Shown piece after piece: positions 53,428 to 62,674 of a DNA stretch of 64,000 nt (the stretch's first letter is position 1; the number at the start of each line of letters is the position of its first letter). The DNA lies in contig NZ_NKRE01000001.1 of NCBI RefSeq assembly GCF_002705925.1, forward strand, positions 3,582,604 to 3,646,603, in the 5' to 3' direction. The stretch comes from Mycobacterium ostraviense. Lineage in GTDB: Bacteria; Actinomycetota; Actinomycetes; Mycobacteriales; Mycobacteriaceae. Position numbers and translations under genes: made by a program. The notes beneath the pieces were generated by a model. The model searched no databases and had not been told where the DNA came from. It saw only the letters and a list, made by a program, of their open reading frames with translations.

Positions 53428-54924
53428 CTAAGTCGCAGTCACCGCGGGCGCCGGATGCCGGTGTGCCCAGGGGCGCGCTTCTTCGAGTTGCGCGGCCAGC
53501 TGCAACAGGTCACCGTCGGCGCCCAGCCGTCCGACGAACTGCACCCCCAAAGGCAAACCGTCGTCGGTCCAATGCAACGGCACACTGATGGCGGGTCGCC
53601 CGGTCAGATTGGCCAGTTGCGTGTACGGCACCCAGCCCAGGCTCTCCTGAATCAGCTGATCCAAAATTCCGCTGAGCGCCAACAGTTTTCCCGCATGCAG
53701 CTTGCTCAGCAGCCGGGACGCCGTCTGCAGGCGGGGTGACGTCGCGGTGGCGCCGACCGCAAGGGGAGGCGTGGCCAGGGTGGGGGTCAGGAAGTAGTCG
53801 TAGCTCTCGTGGAATGTCGTCAGGGAGTGGATGTAGTTGTTGATGTTCTCCAGCGCCTGCATCGGCGCCAGGACGCCCGCGGATCGGGCGAGCTCACACA
53901 TGCCCAGGGTGTCGGCCTCGAAGTCGCTGTCGCGGGCGCCGACTCGCGCTTTGATGTCGGCGACGTGGCGGTAGAGCTGAGCGAACCAGATCGTCAGAAA
54001 ATCACGCGCCAGGGCGGCGTCGTCGTAGGGCGGCTTGACTTCCTCGACCCGGTGACCGAGGTCCTGCAGCAGCTTCGCCGCATCGTCGACCGCGGCGACG
54101 GCCTCCCGGTGGGGGCGGGGGTTGATCGCCGACGACGTCGAGTAGCCGACCCTGAGGGTGCCCGGCCGCCGCCGGATGTGTTCGGTGAACGGGGCGTCGG
54201 GGAGCCGAACCTGGTAGCCGGCACGGGGATTGGGTCCGACGATCGCGTCGTAGAGCCCGGCGCTGTCGCGCACGGTGCGCGACACGACGCCCTGGACCGC
54301 CATGCCGAACATCGGCTCGCCGGTCTGCGGACCGTAGGGCGCCAGCCCCCGGCTGGGTTTGAGGCCGACGAGCCCGTTGCAGGCGGCGGGGATGCGGATC
54401 GACCCGCCGCCGTCGTTGGCCCCGGCTGCCGGCACGATGCCGGCGGCAACCGCAGCTCCCGATCCGCCCGACGAGCCGCCGGGCGTGCGCCGCAGATTCC
54501 ACGGATTGCGGGCCGGACCCCAGTATTCGGGCTCGGTCACGCCCTTGGCCCCGAACTCCGGGGTGTTGGTCTTGCCGAAGATCACCAGGCCGGCGTCCAG
54601 GAACTGCTGGGTGATCAGGGCGTGCCGGTCGGCCACGTCGTTGGCCAGCGACCGGGACCCGGACGAGGTGGGGAAGCCCTGATATTCCTGGTCGAGGTCT
54701 TTGATCAGGAATGGCACACCGGCGAATGCGCCGTGCAACTGGGGGTCGGCGGCTTGCCGGTCGGCGACCTCGTCGAGGCGGCGAACGATCGCGTTCAACC
54801 GCGGATTGACCGCATCGGCACGTTGGCGCGCCAGGGCGAGAAGTTCGGCCGGGGTGACCTGTTTGCGTTCGACGAGCTCGGCCAGAGCCGTCGCATCCAG
54901 TGACAGGTACTCGTCGAGCTGCAT
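53428..54924 (-). CDS. Amidase signature family enzyme
   Basis: 498 residues. The Ser-cisSer-Lys triad is visible: Lys in VPFLIKDLDQ near residue 75, cis-Ser in GGSSGGSGAAVAAG near 152 and the nucleophile Ser in NDGGGSIRIPA near 175. The usual D-T-x-G loop reads GANDGGGS. It hydrolyses an amide bond in an unknown small molecule. Its start faces the WS/DGAT gene divergently with about 200 bases between them. Confidence 0.9.
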   Translation of the reverse strand: MQLDEYLSLDATALAELVERKQVTPAELLALARQRADAVNPRLNAIVRRLDEVADRQAADPQLHGAFAGVPFLIKDLDQEYQGFPTSSGSRSLANDVADRHALITQQFLDAGLVIFGKTNTPEFGAKGVTEPEYWGPARNPWNLRRTPGGSSGGSGAAVAAGIVPAAGANDGGGSIRIPAACNGLVGLKPSRGLAPYGPQTGEPMFGMAVQGVVSRTVRDSAGLYDAIVGPNPRAGYQVRLPDAPFTEHIRRRPGTLRVGYSTSSAINPRPHREAVAAVDDAAKLLQDLGHRVEEVKPPYDDAALARDFLTIWFAQLYRHVADIKARVGARDSDFEADTLGMCELARSAGVLAPMQALENINNYIHSLTTFHESYDYFLTPTLATPPLAVGATATSPRLQTASRLLSKLHAGKLLALSGILDQLIQESLGWVPYTQLANLTGRPAISVPLHWTDDGLPLGVQFVGRLGADGDLLQLAAQLEEARPWAHRHPAPAVTAT

Positions 54925-55123
54925 TGCCCGATCCTACGAGCCGGGCCGCTGCCGCGTCGTCCGGCTCGAAGCCATGCGTGCGCACCGGTGTTTCGCCGCG
55001 GCAGGTTTACCCGCCGTCAGAAGGGGTATTCCCGGCTGGTCCAGTATGCCCGGAATCGGTAGCCGACAGCGGCGGCGCGGTCGGTAGATAGCTGATACCC
55101 GCAGCGAGTCAAGGGAGACCATT

Positions 55124-56518
55124 GTGGAACGACTGAGCGGGCTGGACGCCAGTTTTCTGTACCTGGAAACCTTCACACAGCCGTTGCATGTGTGTTCGCT
55201 GCTGGAACTGGACACTTCGACAATGCCGGGCGGTTACACGTTTGACCGGCTGCGCGACGCGTTAGGAATGCGGATCAAAGCGATGCCGCAATTCCGCGAG
55301 AAGCTGGCCGACAGCCGGCTGAATCTGGATCACCCGGTATGGGTGGAGGACAGCGCGTTCGATCTCGACCACCATCTGCAGTGCATCGGCGTGCCGGCCC
55401 CGGGCGGACGGGCGGAAGTCGCCGAGATCTGCGCACAAATCGCCGCGGTGCCGCTCGACCGCGACCACCCGCTATGGGAGATGTGGGTCATTGAGGGCCT
55501 CGCCGGCACGCCCGCATCCGGCGGTGGCCGAGTGGCGGTGCTGACCAAGGTGCATCACGCCGCGGTGGACGGTGTCATGGGCGCCGACCTGCTTGCAAAG
55601 CTGTGCAGCACCGAACCGGACGCACCACCGCCAGATGCGGTGGCCGGCCCCGGTGGTGCCAATTGGCTGCAGATTGCCTCGAGCGGGCTGGTGGGCTTTG
55701 CCGCCCGATCGTGGCAGCTTGTCAACGTGTTGTCGCTGACGGGTACCTCGCTGGTCGAGACGACCCGCCGAGCACGTAGCGGCCGAAGCATGGCACGTCC
55801 GTTCGCCGCGCCGCCGACGGCGTTCAATGCCGCGGTCACCGCCCAGCGCAACATCGCGTTTACGCAGCTCGAGCTCTCCGACATCAAGAAGGTGAAGAAT
55901 CGGTTCGGCGTCAAGGTCAACGACGTGGTCATGGCGCTGTGCGCGGGAGCGTTGCGGCGCTGGCTGTTCGAGCGCGGTGAACTGCCCAGCAAGCCGCTGG
56001 TGGCGATGGTGCCGGTGTCGGTGCGGCAGACCTCTTCGCGGCCCGGTCATAACCAGGTCTCGGGCATGTTCTCCCGGTTGGAGACCCACATCGCCGACCC
56101 GGGCCGGCGGTTGCAGGCCATCGCGCAAGCGAACTCGCGCGCCAAGGACCACAGTTCGGCGCTCGGCGCCACGCTGCTGCAGGATTGGGCGCAGTTCGCC
56201 GACCGGGCAGTGTTCGGTACCGCGATGCGGCTTTACGCCAAGATCCCGCTGACCCATTCGCCGGTGCATAACCTGATCGTCTCCAATGTGCCCGGTCCGC
56301 AGGGCACGCTGTATTTCCTTGGCGCAAGGCTTACTGCGATCTATCCGCTTGGGCCGATCTTTCACGGCTGCGGGCTCAACATCACCGTCATGTCGCTCAA
56401 CGACAAACTCGATCTCGGCATCATTTCCTGCCCCAAGCTGTTGCCCGATCTGGCAGACCTCGCCGACGACTTCACCGCCGCGCTGCAGGAATTGCTCGCC
56501 GCTTCACCGCCCGGTTGA
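55124..56518 (+). CDS. Wax ester synthase/diacylglycerol acyltransferase (WS/DGAT)
   Basis: 464 residues from GTG 55124 (AAGGGAG upstream). The catalytic motif HHAAVDG (VHHAAVDGVMGADLL) is near residue 145. NDVVMALCAGALRRWLFERG near 266 and PLVAMVPVSVRQTSSRPGHN near 291 are the second and third family blocks. It makes triacylglycerol or wax esters from acyl-CoA at the membrane or lipid droplet. In M. tuberculosis the WS/DGAT gene Rv3480c lies next to the patatin gene Rv3479; here they are separated by 13 kb of inserted genes. Confidence 0.92.
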   Translation: MERLSGLDASFLYLETFTQPLHVCSLLELDTSTMPGGYTFDRLRDALGMRIKAMPQFREKLADSRLNLDHPVWVEDSAFDLDHHLQCIGVPAPGGRAEVAEICAQIAAVPLDRDHPLWEMWVIEGLAGTPASGGGRVAVLTKVHHAAVDGVMGADLLAKLCSTEPDAPPPDAVAGPGGANWLQIASSGLVGFAARSWQLVNVLSLTGTSLVETTRRARSGRSMARPFAAPPTAFNAAVTAQRNIAFTQLELSDIKKVKNRFGVKVNDVVMALCAGALRRWLFERGELPSKPLVAMVPVSVRQTSSRPGHNQVSGMFSRLETHIADPGRRLQAIAQANSRAKDHSSALGATLLQDWAQFADRAVFGTAMRLYAKIPLTHSPVHNLIVSNVPGPQGTLYFLGARLTAIYPLGPIFHGCGLNITVMSLNDKLDLGIISCPKLLPDLADLADDFTAALQELLAASPPG

Positions 56519-56570
56519 CGCCACGTCGACGACTAGGGAAGCGGCGAATAGGGCTGCGGCACAGACGATC

Positions 56571-57584
56571 TCACGACCTTGCCGGCTGCCGGCTGCCGGC
56601 CGACAGCTGGATGCGACGTCCGATGTGTGTGCCGATGCGGTAGAGCACTTCGGCGCTGAGTCGAGGGTCGCGGCTGGTGTCGCAGGCGGTGTGGTCAGCG
56701 AGAGTGAAGATTTCCATGAATAGTGTTGAGCTGGAATCTATGTCGGTTCTGCCGGCCACGGCCAAACCCAGCAGGTCGAGAAAGTAGTCGGCACCGGAAA
56801 CGATTCGGGCACCGAGGCACAGCGCCGCAAAACCGCATCCACCGGCCGCACCGGCGCCGGGTGTTCGAGCCAACGCCGTGGCGTCCCGGCGGGCCGATCG
56901 TTGCAGCGCGGAAACGAGGCGCGTCAGGCCTGTCTCCAGGCGATCGACGTCGCTGACGGTCGCCCCCTTCTGCGGAGCGAAAAGCGCGGCGGCCCCGTCG
57001 GGCCCGGTTAGCGGGCTGGTGACATCACTGGCCACGACCAGCTCGACCCCGCTCAGGTCGACGGCGCGCGAGGCGTCCACTCGGCGAATTCGGTTGAGGG
57101 CGTGGGCCTCCGGTGTGATGGCCTGGCCACTGCTGTCGTGGAAGGTATAGCCCAGCGCGGCAAGTAGGCCGGTACCTCCGTCGGTGCTGGCGCTGCCACC
57201 GAGCGCGAGGACAATGCGCCGCACTCCCAGGACCACGGCGTGGCGGATCGCTTCGCCAAACCCGTAGCTCGATGCGGTCATCGGCGCCAGCGCATCGCGC
57301 GGCAGCATCGACAATCCGCAGGTGTTGGCCACTTCCACGACGGCTGTTCCGGCGTCGACGGCGATGGCGGCGATGTGTGGGCGACCGAGCGCGTCGGCGA
57401 CGACGCACGCATGCAGCCGCATCCCGGCGGCCACAGCGGCGGCGACGCTGCCGTCGCCGCCATCTGCCAACGGCATGGTCAGGGTGTACACGCCGGTTGC
57501 GGCCAGGCCGTCGGCGATGGCGTCGGCAATATCGGTGGCCGGCAGGCTGCCCTTGAACTTGTCAGGTGCGACGAGTGCCCGCAT
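56571..57584 (-). CDS. Glycerate kinase (GarK/GlxK type), probably internally deleted
   Basis: 337 residues, about 40 short of the usual 375-385. The N-terminal APDKFKGSLPATDIADAIA, PLADGGDGSVAAAV and LALGGSASTDGGTGLL blocks are all present. After GADYFLDLLGL near residue 279 the expected TGEG..D..T..GK segment is missing; the protein goes directly to AVAGRTDI and then a normal C-terminal end (FTLADHTACDTSRDPRLSAE, IGTHIGRRI). The missing block is conserved in the family and near the active site, so activity is doubtful. The start overlaps the dctA 3' end by 23 bases. A 7-base tandem repeat lies at the 3' end. It would phosphorylate D-glycerate from the upstream dehydrogenase. Confidence 0.8.
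   Translation of the reverse strand: MRALVAPDKFKGSLPATDIADAIADGLAATGVYTLTMPLADGGDGSVAAAVAAGMRLHACVVADALGRPHIAAIAVDAGTAVVEVANTCGLSMLPRDALAPMTASSYGFGEAIRHAVVLGVRRIVLALGGSASTDGGTGLLAALGYTFHDSSGQAITPEAHALNRIRRVDASRAVDLSGVELVVASDVTSPLTGPDGAAALFAPQKGATVSDVDRLETGLTRLVSALQRSARRDATALARTPGAGAAGGCGFAALCLGARIVSGADYFLDLLGLAVAGRTDIDSSSTLFMEIFTLADHTACDTSRDPRLSAEVLYRIGTHIGRRIQLSAGSRQPARS
56581..56600. repeat. 7-base tandem repeat in the glycerate kinase 3' end
   Basis: GCCGGCT occurs twice followed by GCCGGC. It encodes the last residues (AGSRQPA region). The unit is not a multiple of three, so slippage would change the C-terminus. Confidence 0.75.
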
Positions 57585-58911
57585 GGTGCATTCCGCTTGC
57601 GACGAGTATTGGTGTGACGGGATCAGTGTCTAGGCCGAGCGGACGAATACGGCTGCCGGTGAGCACCTTTCGAGCCTGTTCAACGTCGAGCTCGCGGTTC
57701 CACCTGGCCACGAACAGGGTGGCCACCGCGTTACCGATGAAGTTGACCAGGGCTCGGCACTCGGCCATGAACTTGTCGATCCCGAAGATCAGCATGATCC
57801 CGGAGGCCGGAATGTGACCGACGGTGCTCAGTGTCGCGGTCAGCGCGATGAACCCGCCCCCGGCCGTGCCGGCCGCACCCTTGGACGTCAGCAACATGAC
57901 TGCGAGCAAACCGATTTGCGCACCGATGCTCAGCCGGGTGTTGGTCGCCTGGGCGATGTAGACCGCGGCCAGGGAGAGATAGATCGCCGCGCCGTCGAGG
58001 TTGAACGCGTAACCGGTCGGCACGATCAGCCGCACGGTGGCCGCACTGACCCCGGCGTGTTCGAGCTTGCGCATCAATCCGGGCAGTGCGGGCTCGGGGC
58101 TGGAGGTGCCCATGACCAGCAACAACTCCGCACGCAGGTAGCCCAGCAGGTGAAAGATGTTGAGCCGCAAATACGCCATCACCGAGCCGAGCACCACCAC
58201 CACGAACAGCGCCGATGTGACGTAGAACAGCAGGATCAGGCCGGCCAGGCTGGTCAGCATGTGGACGCCGTATCCGCCGGTCGCAACGGCCATTGCCCCG
58301 AATGCCCCGAGCGGCGCCAGCTTCATGAGGTAGGACAACACCTTGAAGACGACCGCGGTCAGTCGGTTGACCGCGTCGAGCACCGGGCCGCCGATCTGGC
58401 CGACCGCGTTGAGCGCCACCCCGAAAAGCACGGCGAGAAAGATGATTTGCAGGACGTCGCCGTCGACGAACGGGCCCACCACGCTGCTGGGAACGAGGTG
58501 GGTCAGCAGCTCCCACCCGTGCTTGCCTGCGGCGGTCGGTTTCGGCCCCGGGTAGACGGCGGGAATCTTGCCTGGGTCGGCGTTGACGCCGTCGCCGAGC
58601 CGGAACACGTTGATCGCCACCAGCCCGGTGACCATCGCGACGATCGTCCCGGCCTGGAAGTAGGCCAGCGCTTTCACACCGGTCAGGCCGACCTTGCGAA
58701 GGTCCGCGACGCTGGCGATGCCTCCGACGATGGTGAGGAACACGATGGGCCCGATCAGCATTTTCATCGCGGCGACGAATGTGGCGCCGACCGGTTCCAT
58801 CGCCACACCGGCGGCCGGCGCCAGCCAGCCCAGCACGATGCCCGCACCGATGGCGACCAGCACCCAGAAATACAGCTGCCGGTACCACGGCGTCTTCCCG
58901 TATGCCGTCAT
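57562..58911 (-). CDS. dctA: C4-dicarboxylate/proton symporter DctA
   Basis: 449 residues, normal for the DAACS family (glutamate/dicarboxylate transporters). Eight membrane helices and two re-entrant loops are expected. The second hairpin contains GTSSPEPALPGLMRKL near residue 262, the unwound helix VPTGYAFNLDGAAIYLS near 294, and TSKGAAGTAGGGFIALTATL near 338. DctA imports succinate, fumarate, malate or tartrate-like acids. Overlaps on both sides (ATGA with the dehydrogenase, 23 bases with the kinase) tie it to their pathway. Confidence 0.92.
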   Translation of the reverse strand: MTAYGKTPWYRQLYFWVLVAIGAGIVLGWLAPAAGVAMEPVGATFVAAMKMLIGPIVFLTIVGGIASVADLRKVGLTGVKALAYFQAGTIVAMVTGLVAINVFRLGDGVNADPGKIPAVYPGPKPTAAGKHGWELLTHLVPSSVVGPFVDGDVLQIIFLAVLFGVALNAVGQIGGPVLDAVNRLTAVVFKVLSYLMKLAPLGAFGAMAVATGGYGVHMLTSLAGLILLFYVTSALFVVVVLGSVMAYLRLNIFHLLGYLRAELLLVMGTSSPEPALPGLMRKLEHAGVSAATVRLIVPTGYAFNLDGAAIYLSLAAVYIAQATNTRLSIGAQIGLLAVMLLTSKGAAGTAGGGFIALTATLSTVGHIPASGIMLIFGIDKFMAECRALVNFIGNAVATLFVARWNRELDVEQARKVLTGSRIRPLGLDTDPVTPILVASGMHHAGTRRT

Positions 58912-60038
58912 GACAGTGGTCGGGCCGTGCTGAGAACCGGCGCCAGCGCGGCGATCACCGCGTCGGCCATCTCGTCGGTGCTGGCCGTGCCGCCGATGTC
59001 GCGGGTCAATACGCCACGGCCAGTGGCCATTTCGATCGCTGATTCGACGCGGCGAGCCTCGTGGTGCAGGCCGAAGTGGTCGAGCATCATTGCGGCACTG
59101 GCGATCGCGCCGATGGGATTACTGATCCCGCGCCCGGCGATGTCGGGTGCCGAACCGTGCACGGGTTCGAACATGCTGGGGAAGCGCCGTTCCGGGTTGA
59201 GGTTGGCGCTGGCGGCCACGCCCAGGCTGCCGGCCAGCGCCGAGCCCAGATCCGACAGGATGTCGGCGTTGAGGTTGGACGCCACGACCACCGACAGGTC
59301 TTCGGGGTGCAGCACGAACTTGGCGCTCATCGCGTCCACCAGCACGCTCTCGTGTGCCACGTCGGGATAGTCCTGGGCGACCCGCGCAAAGACCTCGTCC
59401 CACAACACCATTCCGTATTGCTGGGCGTTGGACTTGGTGACGCTGGAGACCTTCTTCACTGCCCGGGTGCGGGCCAGATCGAACGCGAACCGGATGATGC
59501 GTTCGCAGCCCTTGTCGGTGAACAAGGCGGTTTGCAGGGCCACCTCGTTGCCGGGGCCGCGACCGCTGAGGTTGCGCCCGCCCAGTCCCGCGTACTCGCC
59601 TTCGCTGTTTTCCCGCACGACTACCCAGTCCAGGTCGTGGTCGTCGGCGTTGCGCAGTGGCGAAACCACGCCGGGCAGGAACTTGACCGGGCGGACGTTG
59701 GCCCACTGGTCGAAATTCTGGGTGATGTTCAGCCGCAGTCCCCACAGGCTGATGTGGTCGGCCACGTCGGGCCAGCCCACCGCGCCGAAATAGATGGCGT
59801 CGAACGCCCGCAGGGTTTCCAGCCCGTCGGCGGCCATCATCCGCCCGGTCCACTCGTAATGCTCACAGCCCCAGGAGAACTCGGTCCACTCGAAGGTAAA
59901 CCGGCCTGACTGGGCCGCCAGGGTGTCCAGGACCCGTCGGCCCGCGGCGACGACTTCCTTGCCGACGCCGTCACCGGGAATCGCGGCGATCTTGAAAACC
60001 TGCCCTGTCTGCCCTGTCTGCCCTGTCTGCCCTGTCAT
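58908..60038 (-). CDS. Tartrate/D-malate dehydrogenase (isopropylmalate dehydrogenase family)
   Basis: 376 residues. AAIPGDGVGKEVVAAGRRVL near 18, VVRENSEGEYAGLGGR near 140, SVTKSNAQQYGMVLWDEVF near 198 and LVDAMSAKFVLHPEDL near 231 are the blocks of beta-decarboxylating dehydrogenases, and the later GRGISNPIGAIASAAMML binds NAD. Within the family this pattern fits tartrate dehydrogenase/D-malate dehydrogenase. The N-terminus has a TGQ repeat made by a 9-base tandem repeat. Product could be D-glycerate from meso-tartrate, or pyruvate from D-malate. The glycerate kinase downstream favours the first. Confidence 0.88.
   Translation of the reverse strand: MTGQTGQTGQTGQVFKIAAIPGDGVGKEVVAAGRRVLDTLAAQSGRFTFEWTEFSWGCEHYEWTGRMMAADGLETLRAFDAIYFGAVGWPDVADHISLWGLRLNITQNFDQWANVRPVKFLPGVVSPLRNADDHDLDWVVVRENSEGEYAGLGGRNLSGRGPGNEVALQTALFTDKGCERIIRFAFDLARTRAVKKVSSVTKSNAQQYGMVLWDEVFARVAQDYPDVAHESVLVDAMSAKFVLHPEDLSVVVASNLNADILSDLGSALAGSLGVAASANLNPERRFPSMFEPVHGSAPDIAGRGISNPIGAIASAAMMLDHFGLHHEARRVESAIEMATGRGVLTRDIGGTASTDEMADAVIAALAPVLSTARPLS
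60001..60036. repeat. 9-base tandem repeat at the dehydrogenase start
   Basis: Four exact units of TGCCCTGTC, read leftward as TGQ repeats right after the start Met. Unit length is a multiple of three, so copy number changes keep the frame but change the N-terminus and the sequence near the ribosome site. Confidence 0.92.
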
Positions 60039-60132
60039 GGGAAGCCTCCGTTACTGACTCTGTGGTTTGCTACACGGTCCATTAGCGGGGCGCCCGCCGG
60101 TGCGCGTCCAAGACCAAGTTGCGATCGTTGAT

Positions 60133-60147
60133 ATAGGCTTCGCCTAT
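60133..60147. promoter_or_regulatory. LysR-type T-N11-A box
   Basis: ATAGGCTTCGCCTAT is a dyad (6-bp arms, 3-base centre) of the T-N11-A type that LysR proteins bind. It lies between the divergent LysR gene and the tartrate/malate operon, 24 bases before the regulator start, as expected for autoregulation and control of the operon. Confidence 0.65.
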
Positions 60148-60170
60148 CGACGCTGATCAGAGGAATGGCC

Positions 60171-61076
60171 ATGGATATCAGGCAGCTCAAGTTCTTCCTG
60201 GCGGTCGTCGACTACGGCGGCTTTGGCAGGGCGGCCGAACAGCTGATGATCGCCCAGCCGTCGCTGTCGCAGGCGATCGCCGGCTTCGAACGTGAGCTGG
60301 GCGTGCCGCTGTTTCACCGGGTCGGGCGCGGGGTGGTGCTCTCCGACGCCGGTAAGGCGTTGGTGGGTCCGGCCCGGGTGGTACTCCGCGATATCGACGA
60401 GGCATCAGCCGTCATTCGGGAGCTGAAGGGCCTGCGTGGTGGTCGGGTCGATCTGATCACCATGCCGTCGCCGGGAATGGAACCGCTGACAACGATTTTG
60501 GCTGCTTTTGCCGGTGACCATCCGGACGTCGCCGTCAACGTCGAGGCCGGCTTCACTCCGCAAGAGATTCTGGACAGCGTGCGCAGCGGCGCAACCGAGA
60601 TCGGGGTGCTGGGTTCGGCCGAACCCACGCGCGCTTCCGATCTCGACGTCGTCGCTCTGGAACGTCAAGCGCTGGTATTGATTTCGCGTCTCGATGATGA
60701 TGGGCCGGGTGGCCCGACGGTGCGGCGCGAAGACTTGGCCGGGTGCCGGCTGATCGTGTCCCAGCGTGGCTCGTTGATGCGTGCGCTCGTCGATGATGTC
60801 CTGGCCGAAGGCATCCCGGCCACCATCGTCGCCGAGGTTGCGCACCGCACCTCTATGCTGCCGATGGTGCTCAACGGGATAGGCCGGGCGGTCATGCCGT
60901 CGTCGTGGACCCGGGTGGCGCAGCGCGCCGGCGCGCGAGTGCAGCGCATCGTTCCGGAGGCCTACCTTTACGTGGCAGCCGTCAGCCGTCGCAGCCACCT
61001 GACCGCCGGCGCCACCGCGCTGATGGATACGGCGCGCCGCTACCGCGAGCTGACGCCGGAGCCGGCGAAGTTCTAG
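60171..61076 (+). CDS. LysR-family transcriptional regulator
   Basis: 301 residues from ATG 60171, preferred over ATG 60165 because AGAGGA is six bases upstream of the later codon. The winged HTH is FFLAVVDYGGFGRAAEQLMI with QPSLSQAIAGFERELG near residues 8-45. The effector domain (about 90-295) is of the usual periplasmic-binding type. Located divergently from the dehydrogenase-dctA-glycerate kinase operon, it likely senses the dicarboxylic acid substrate and activates the operon. The ligand is an inference. Confidence 0.9.
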   Translation: MDIRQLKFFLAVVDYGGFGRAAEQLMIAQPSLSQAIAGFERELGVPLFHRVGRGVVLSDAGKALVGPARVVLRDIDEASAVIRELKGLRGGRVDLITMPSPGMEPLTTILAAFAGDHPDVAVNVEAGFTPQEILDSVRSGATEIGVLGSAEPTRASDLDVVALERQALVLISRLDDDGPGGPTVRREDLAGCRLIVSQRGSLMRALVDDVLAEGIPATIVAEVAHRTSMLPMVLNGIGRAVMPSSWTRVAQRAGARVQRIVPEAYLYVAAVSRRSHLTAGATALMDTARRYRELTPEPAKF

Positions 61077-61291
61077 CGGGGTGAAGCTCGATGCTGCGCG
61101 GGCTGGTCCGCCCTGAGCTTTCCGGGACAACCGTCGGCTTGATCGCACCGCGGCAACCGCTGAAGCTCGACGATCCGTCGGCGCGTTCGGGGCACTAGGG
61201 CTTATTCAACAAAGGTACAAATCCCCTATCAGGATGGGTATTGCGCCGACGAAACTGTACGTCGCTGGCCGCACGCGAGTGGAGGTATCAG

Positions 61292-62512
61292 ATGTCGTTT
61301 GTGATCACGGCCCCGGAGACAATGACGGTGACAGCAACCGATCTCGCGAATATCGGCTCGGCGATCGGTTCGGCCAACGCGGTGGCGGCGGCGCCCACGA
61401 CGGGGGTGATGGCTGCGGGCGCCGACGAGGTGTCGGCGGCGATCTCCGGATTGTTCAACGCGTACGCCCGGGAATTTCAAGCCCTGAGCGCCCGGGCCGC
61501 GACATTCCATGAGCAGCTGGTGAGCTTGTTGAATGGCGGCGCCGCAGCATATCTCGGCACCGAGATCGCCAACGCCGAGCAGGCGTTGATCGGCGCGGTG
61601 AATGCGCCCGTGCAGTCCTTGCTGGGGCACCCGTTGATCCCCGCCGGCGGCCCCTCGGCGGTCGGACAGGGCGTCGGCGCCGTGGCTGCGCTCCAGTCCG
61701 GCGTCGCCACGTCGGCCGGTCAAGCCGTGGCTGCGGCCGCGCTGCTTCCTGGACGCGTCGCGGCCGGCATGCAATCGGTTTCTGCGTCGCTGCTCGGCAC
61801 GCCCACCGCGCTGGCGGCGGCGACTCCGGGTATTGCCGGCCCGTATCAAGACCTCATTGCGACTACATCCGCCAACCTGCAAAGCCTCGGCAGCACCTGG
61901 GCTACCAACCCGGCGCCGTTCTTGCGTCAGGTCATTGCCAACCAGATGGCATACGGTCAGACGATCGCCACCTCGCTGCAGAACGCGGCCCAACACCTCG
62001 GTACCGCGCTGTCCGACCCGTCGGCACTGAATCATGTTGCGGCAGACCTATTCCCGATCGCTGCCATTCCCGCGCAGATCCAGCAGAACCTCGTCAATGT
62101 CGGGACCACACTCACGAAGGTGGCACCGGCGGTGACCCTCGCGGCATTGGGCCCCCCGCTCAGCACCCTGGGGGGATTCGGGACCGCCGTGGCGGCCTTC
62201 ACCGGCGCGGTGCAGACCGGGGACGTCGCGGGAGCATTAGGAGCGCTGATCGATGCTCCCGCGTTCGTCGCCAACGGCTTCCTCAACGGCGAAGTGACAC
62301 TACCCTTGCTGCTGCCGCTTGGCCTGGGACTTTTGGTGCTTGACATCCCCTTTGACGGGATTCTTGCTCCGCCACACGCCATGACGGGAACTCTGGTGTG
62401 GTTCTTGCCGCCATTTGTGGACGACATTACCGGTCCGCCCGTCAGCGGCATTCTTCCCACCCTGATGAACGTCGTGCCGCAACAACTCGCGCTGGCGATC
62501 ACCCCGGCGTAG
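61292..62512 (+). CDS. PE family protein with unique C-terminal domain
   Basis: 406 residues from ATG 61292 (TGGAGGT upstream). The PE domain is residues 1-95 (SFVITAPETMTVTATDLANI; YAREFQALSARAATFHEQLV, which carries the YxxxD/E-like secretion region), and the GHPLIPAG linker follows near 125. The remaining 270 residues are Ala/Gly-rich without PGRS repeats, with a hydrophobic part (LPLLLPLGLGLLVLDIPFDG) near the C-terminus. PE proteins are exported by ESX systems and placed at the cell surface. Function unknown. Confidence 0.88.
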   Translation: MSFVITAPETMTVTATDLANIGSAIGSANAVAAAPTTGVMAAGADEVSAAISGLFNAYAREFQALSARAATFHEQLVSLLNGGAAAYLGTEIANAEQALIGAVNAPVQSLLGHPLIPAGGPSAVGQGVGAVAALQSGVATSAGQAVAAAALLPGRVAAGMQSVSASLLGTPTALAAATPGIAGPYQDLIATTSANLQSLGSTWATNPAPFLRQVIANQMAYGQTIATSLQNAAQHLGTALSDPSALNHVAADLFPIAAIPAQIQQNLVNVGTTLTKVAPAVTLAALGPPLSTLGGFGTAVAAFTGAVQTGDVAGALGALIDAPAFVANGFLNGEVTLPLLLPLGLGLLVLDIPFDGILAPPHAMTGTLVWFLPPFVDDITGPPVSGILPTLMNVVPQQLALAITPA

Positions 62513-62674
62513 CCGTCCTGAGTATCCGCCATCAGCCCGTGAGGTGATGCTCGGGTTTGCGCGGCGGCGGTCTGTCTACGAGCACACGGCCCGTTCCATT
62601 TTTTTTCGATACCCGCGTGTTTTCCGGTGTCGGGCTCCATGATGACTAGTACGCGATAGCACGAGGGGTAGGCG

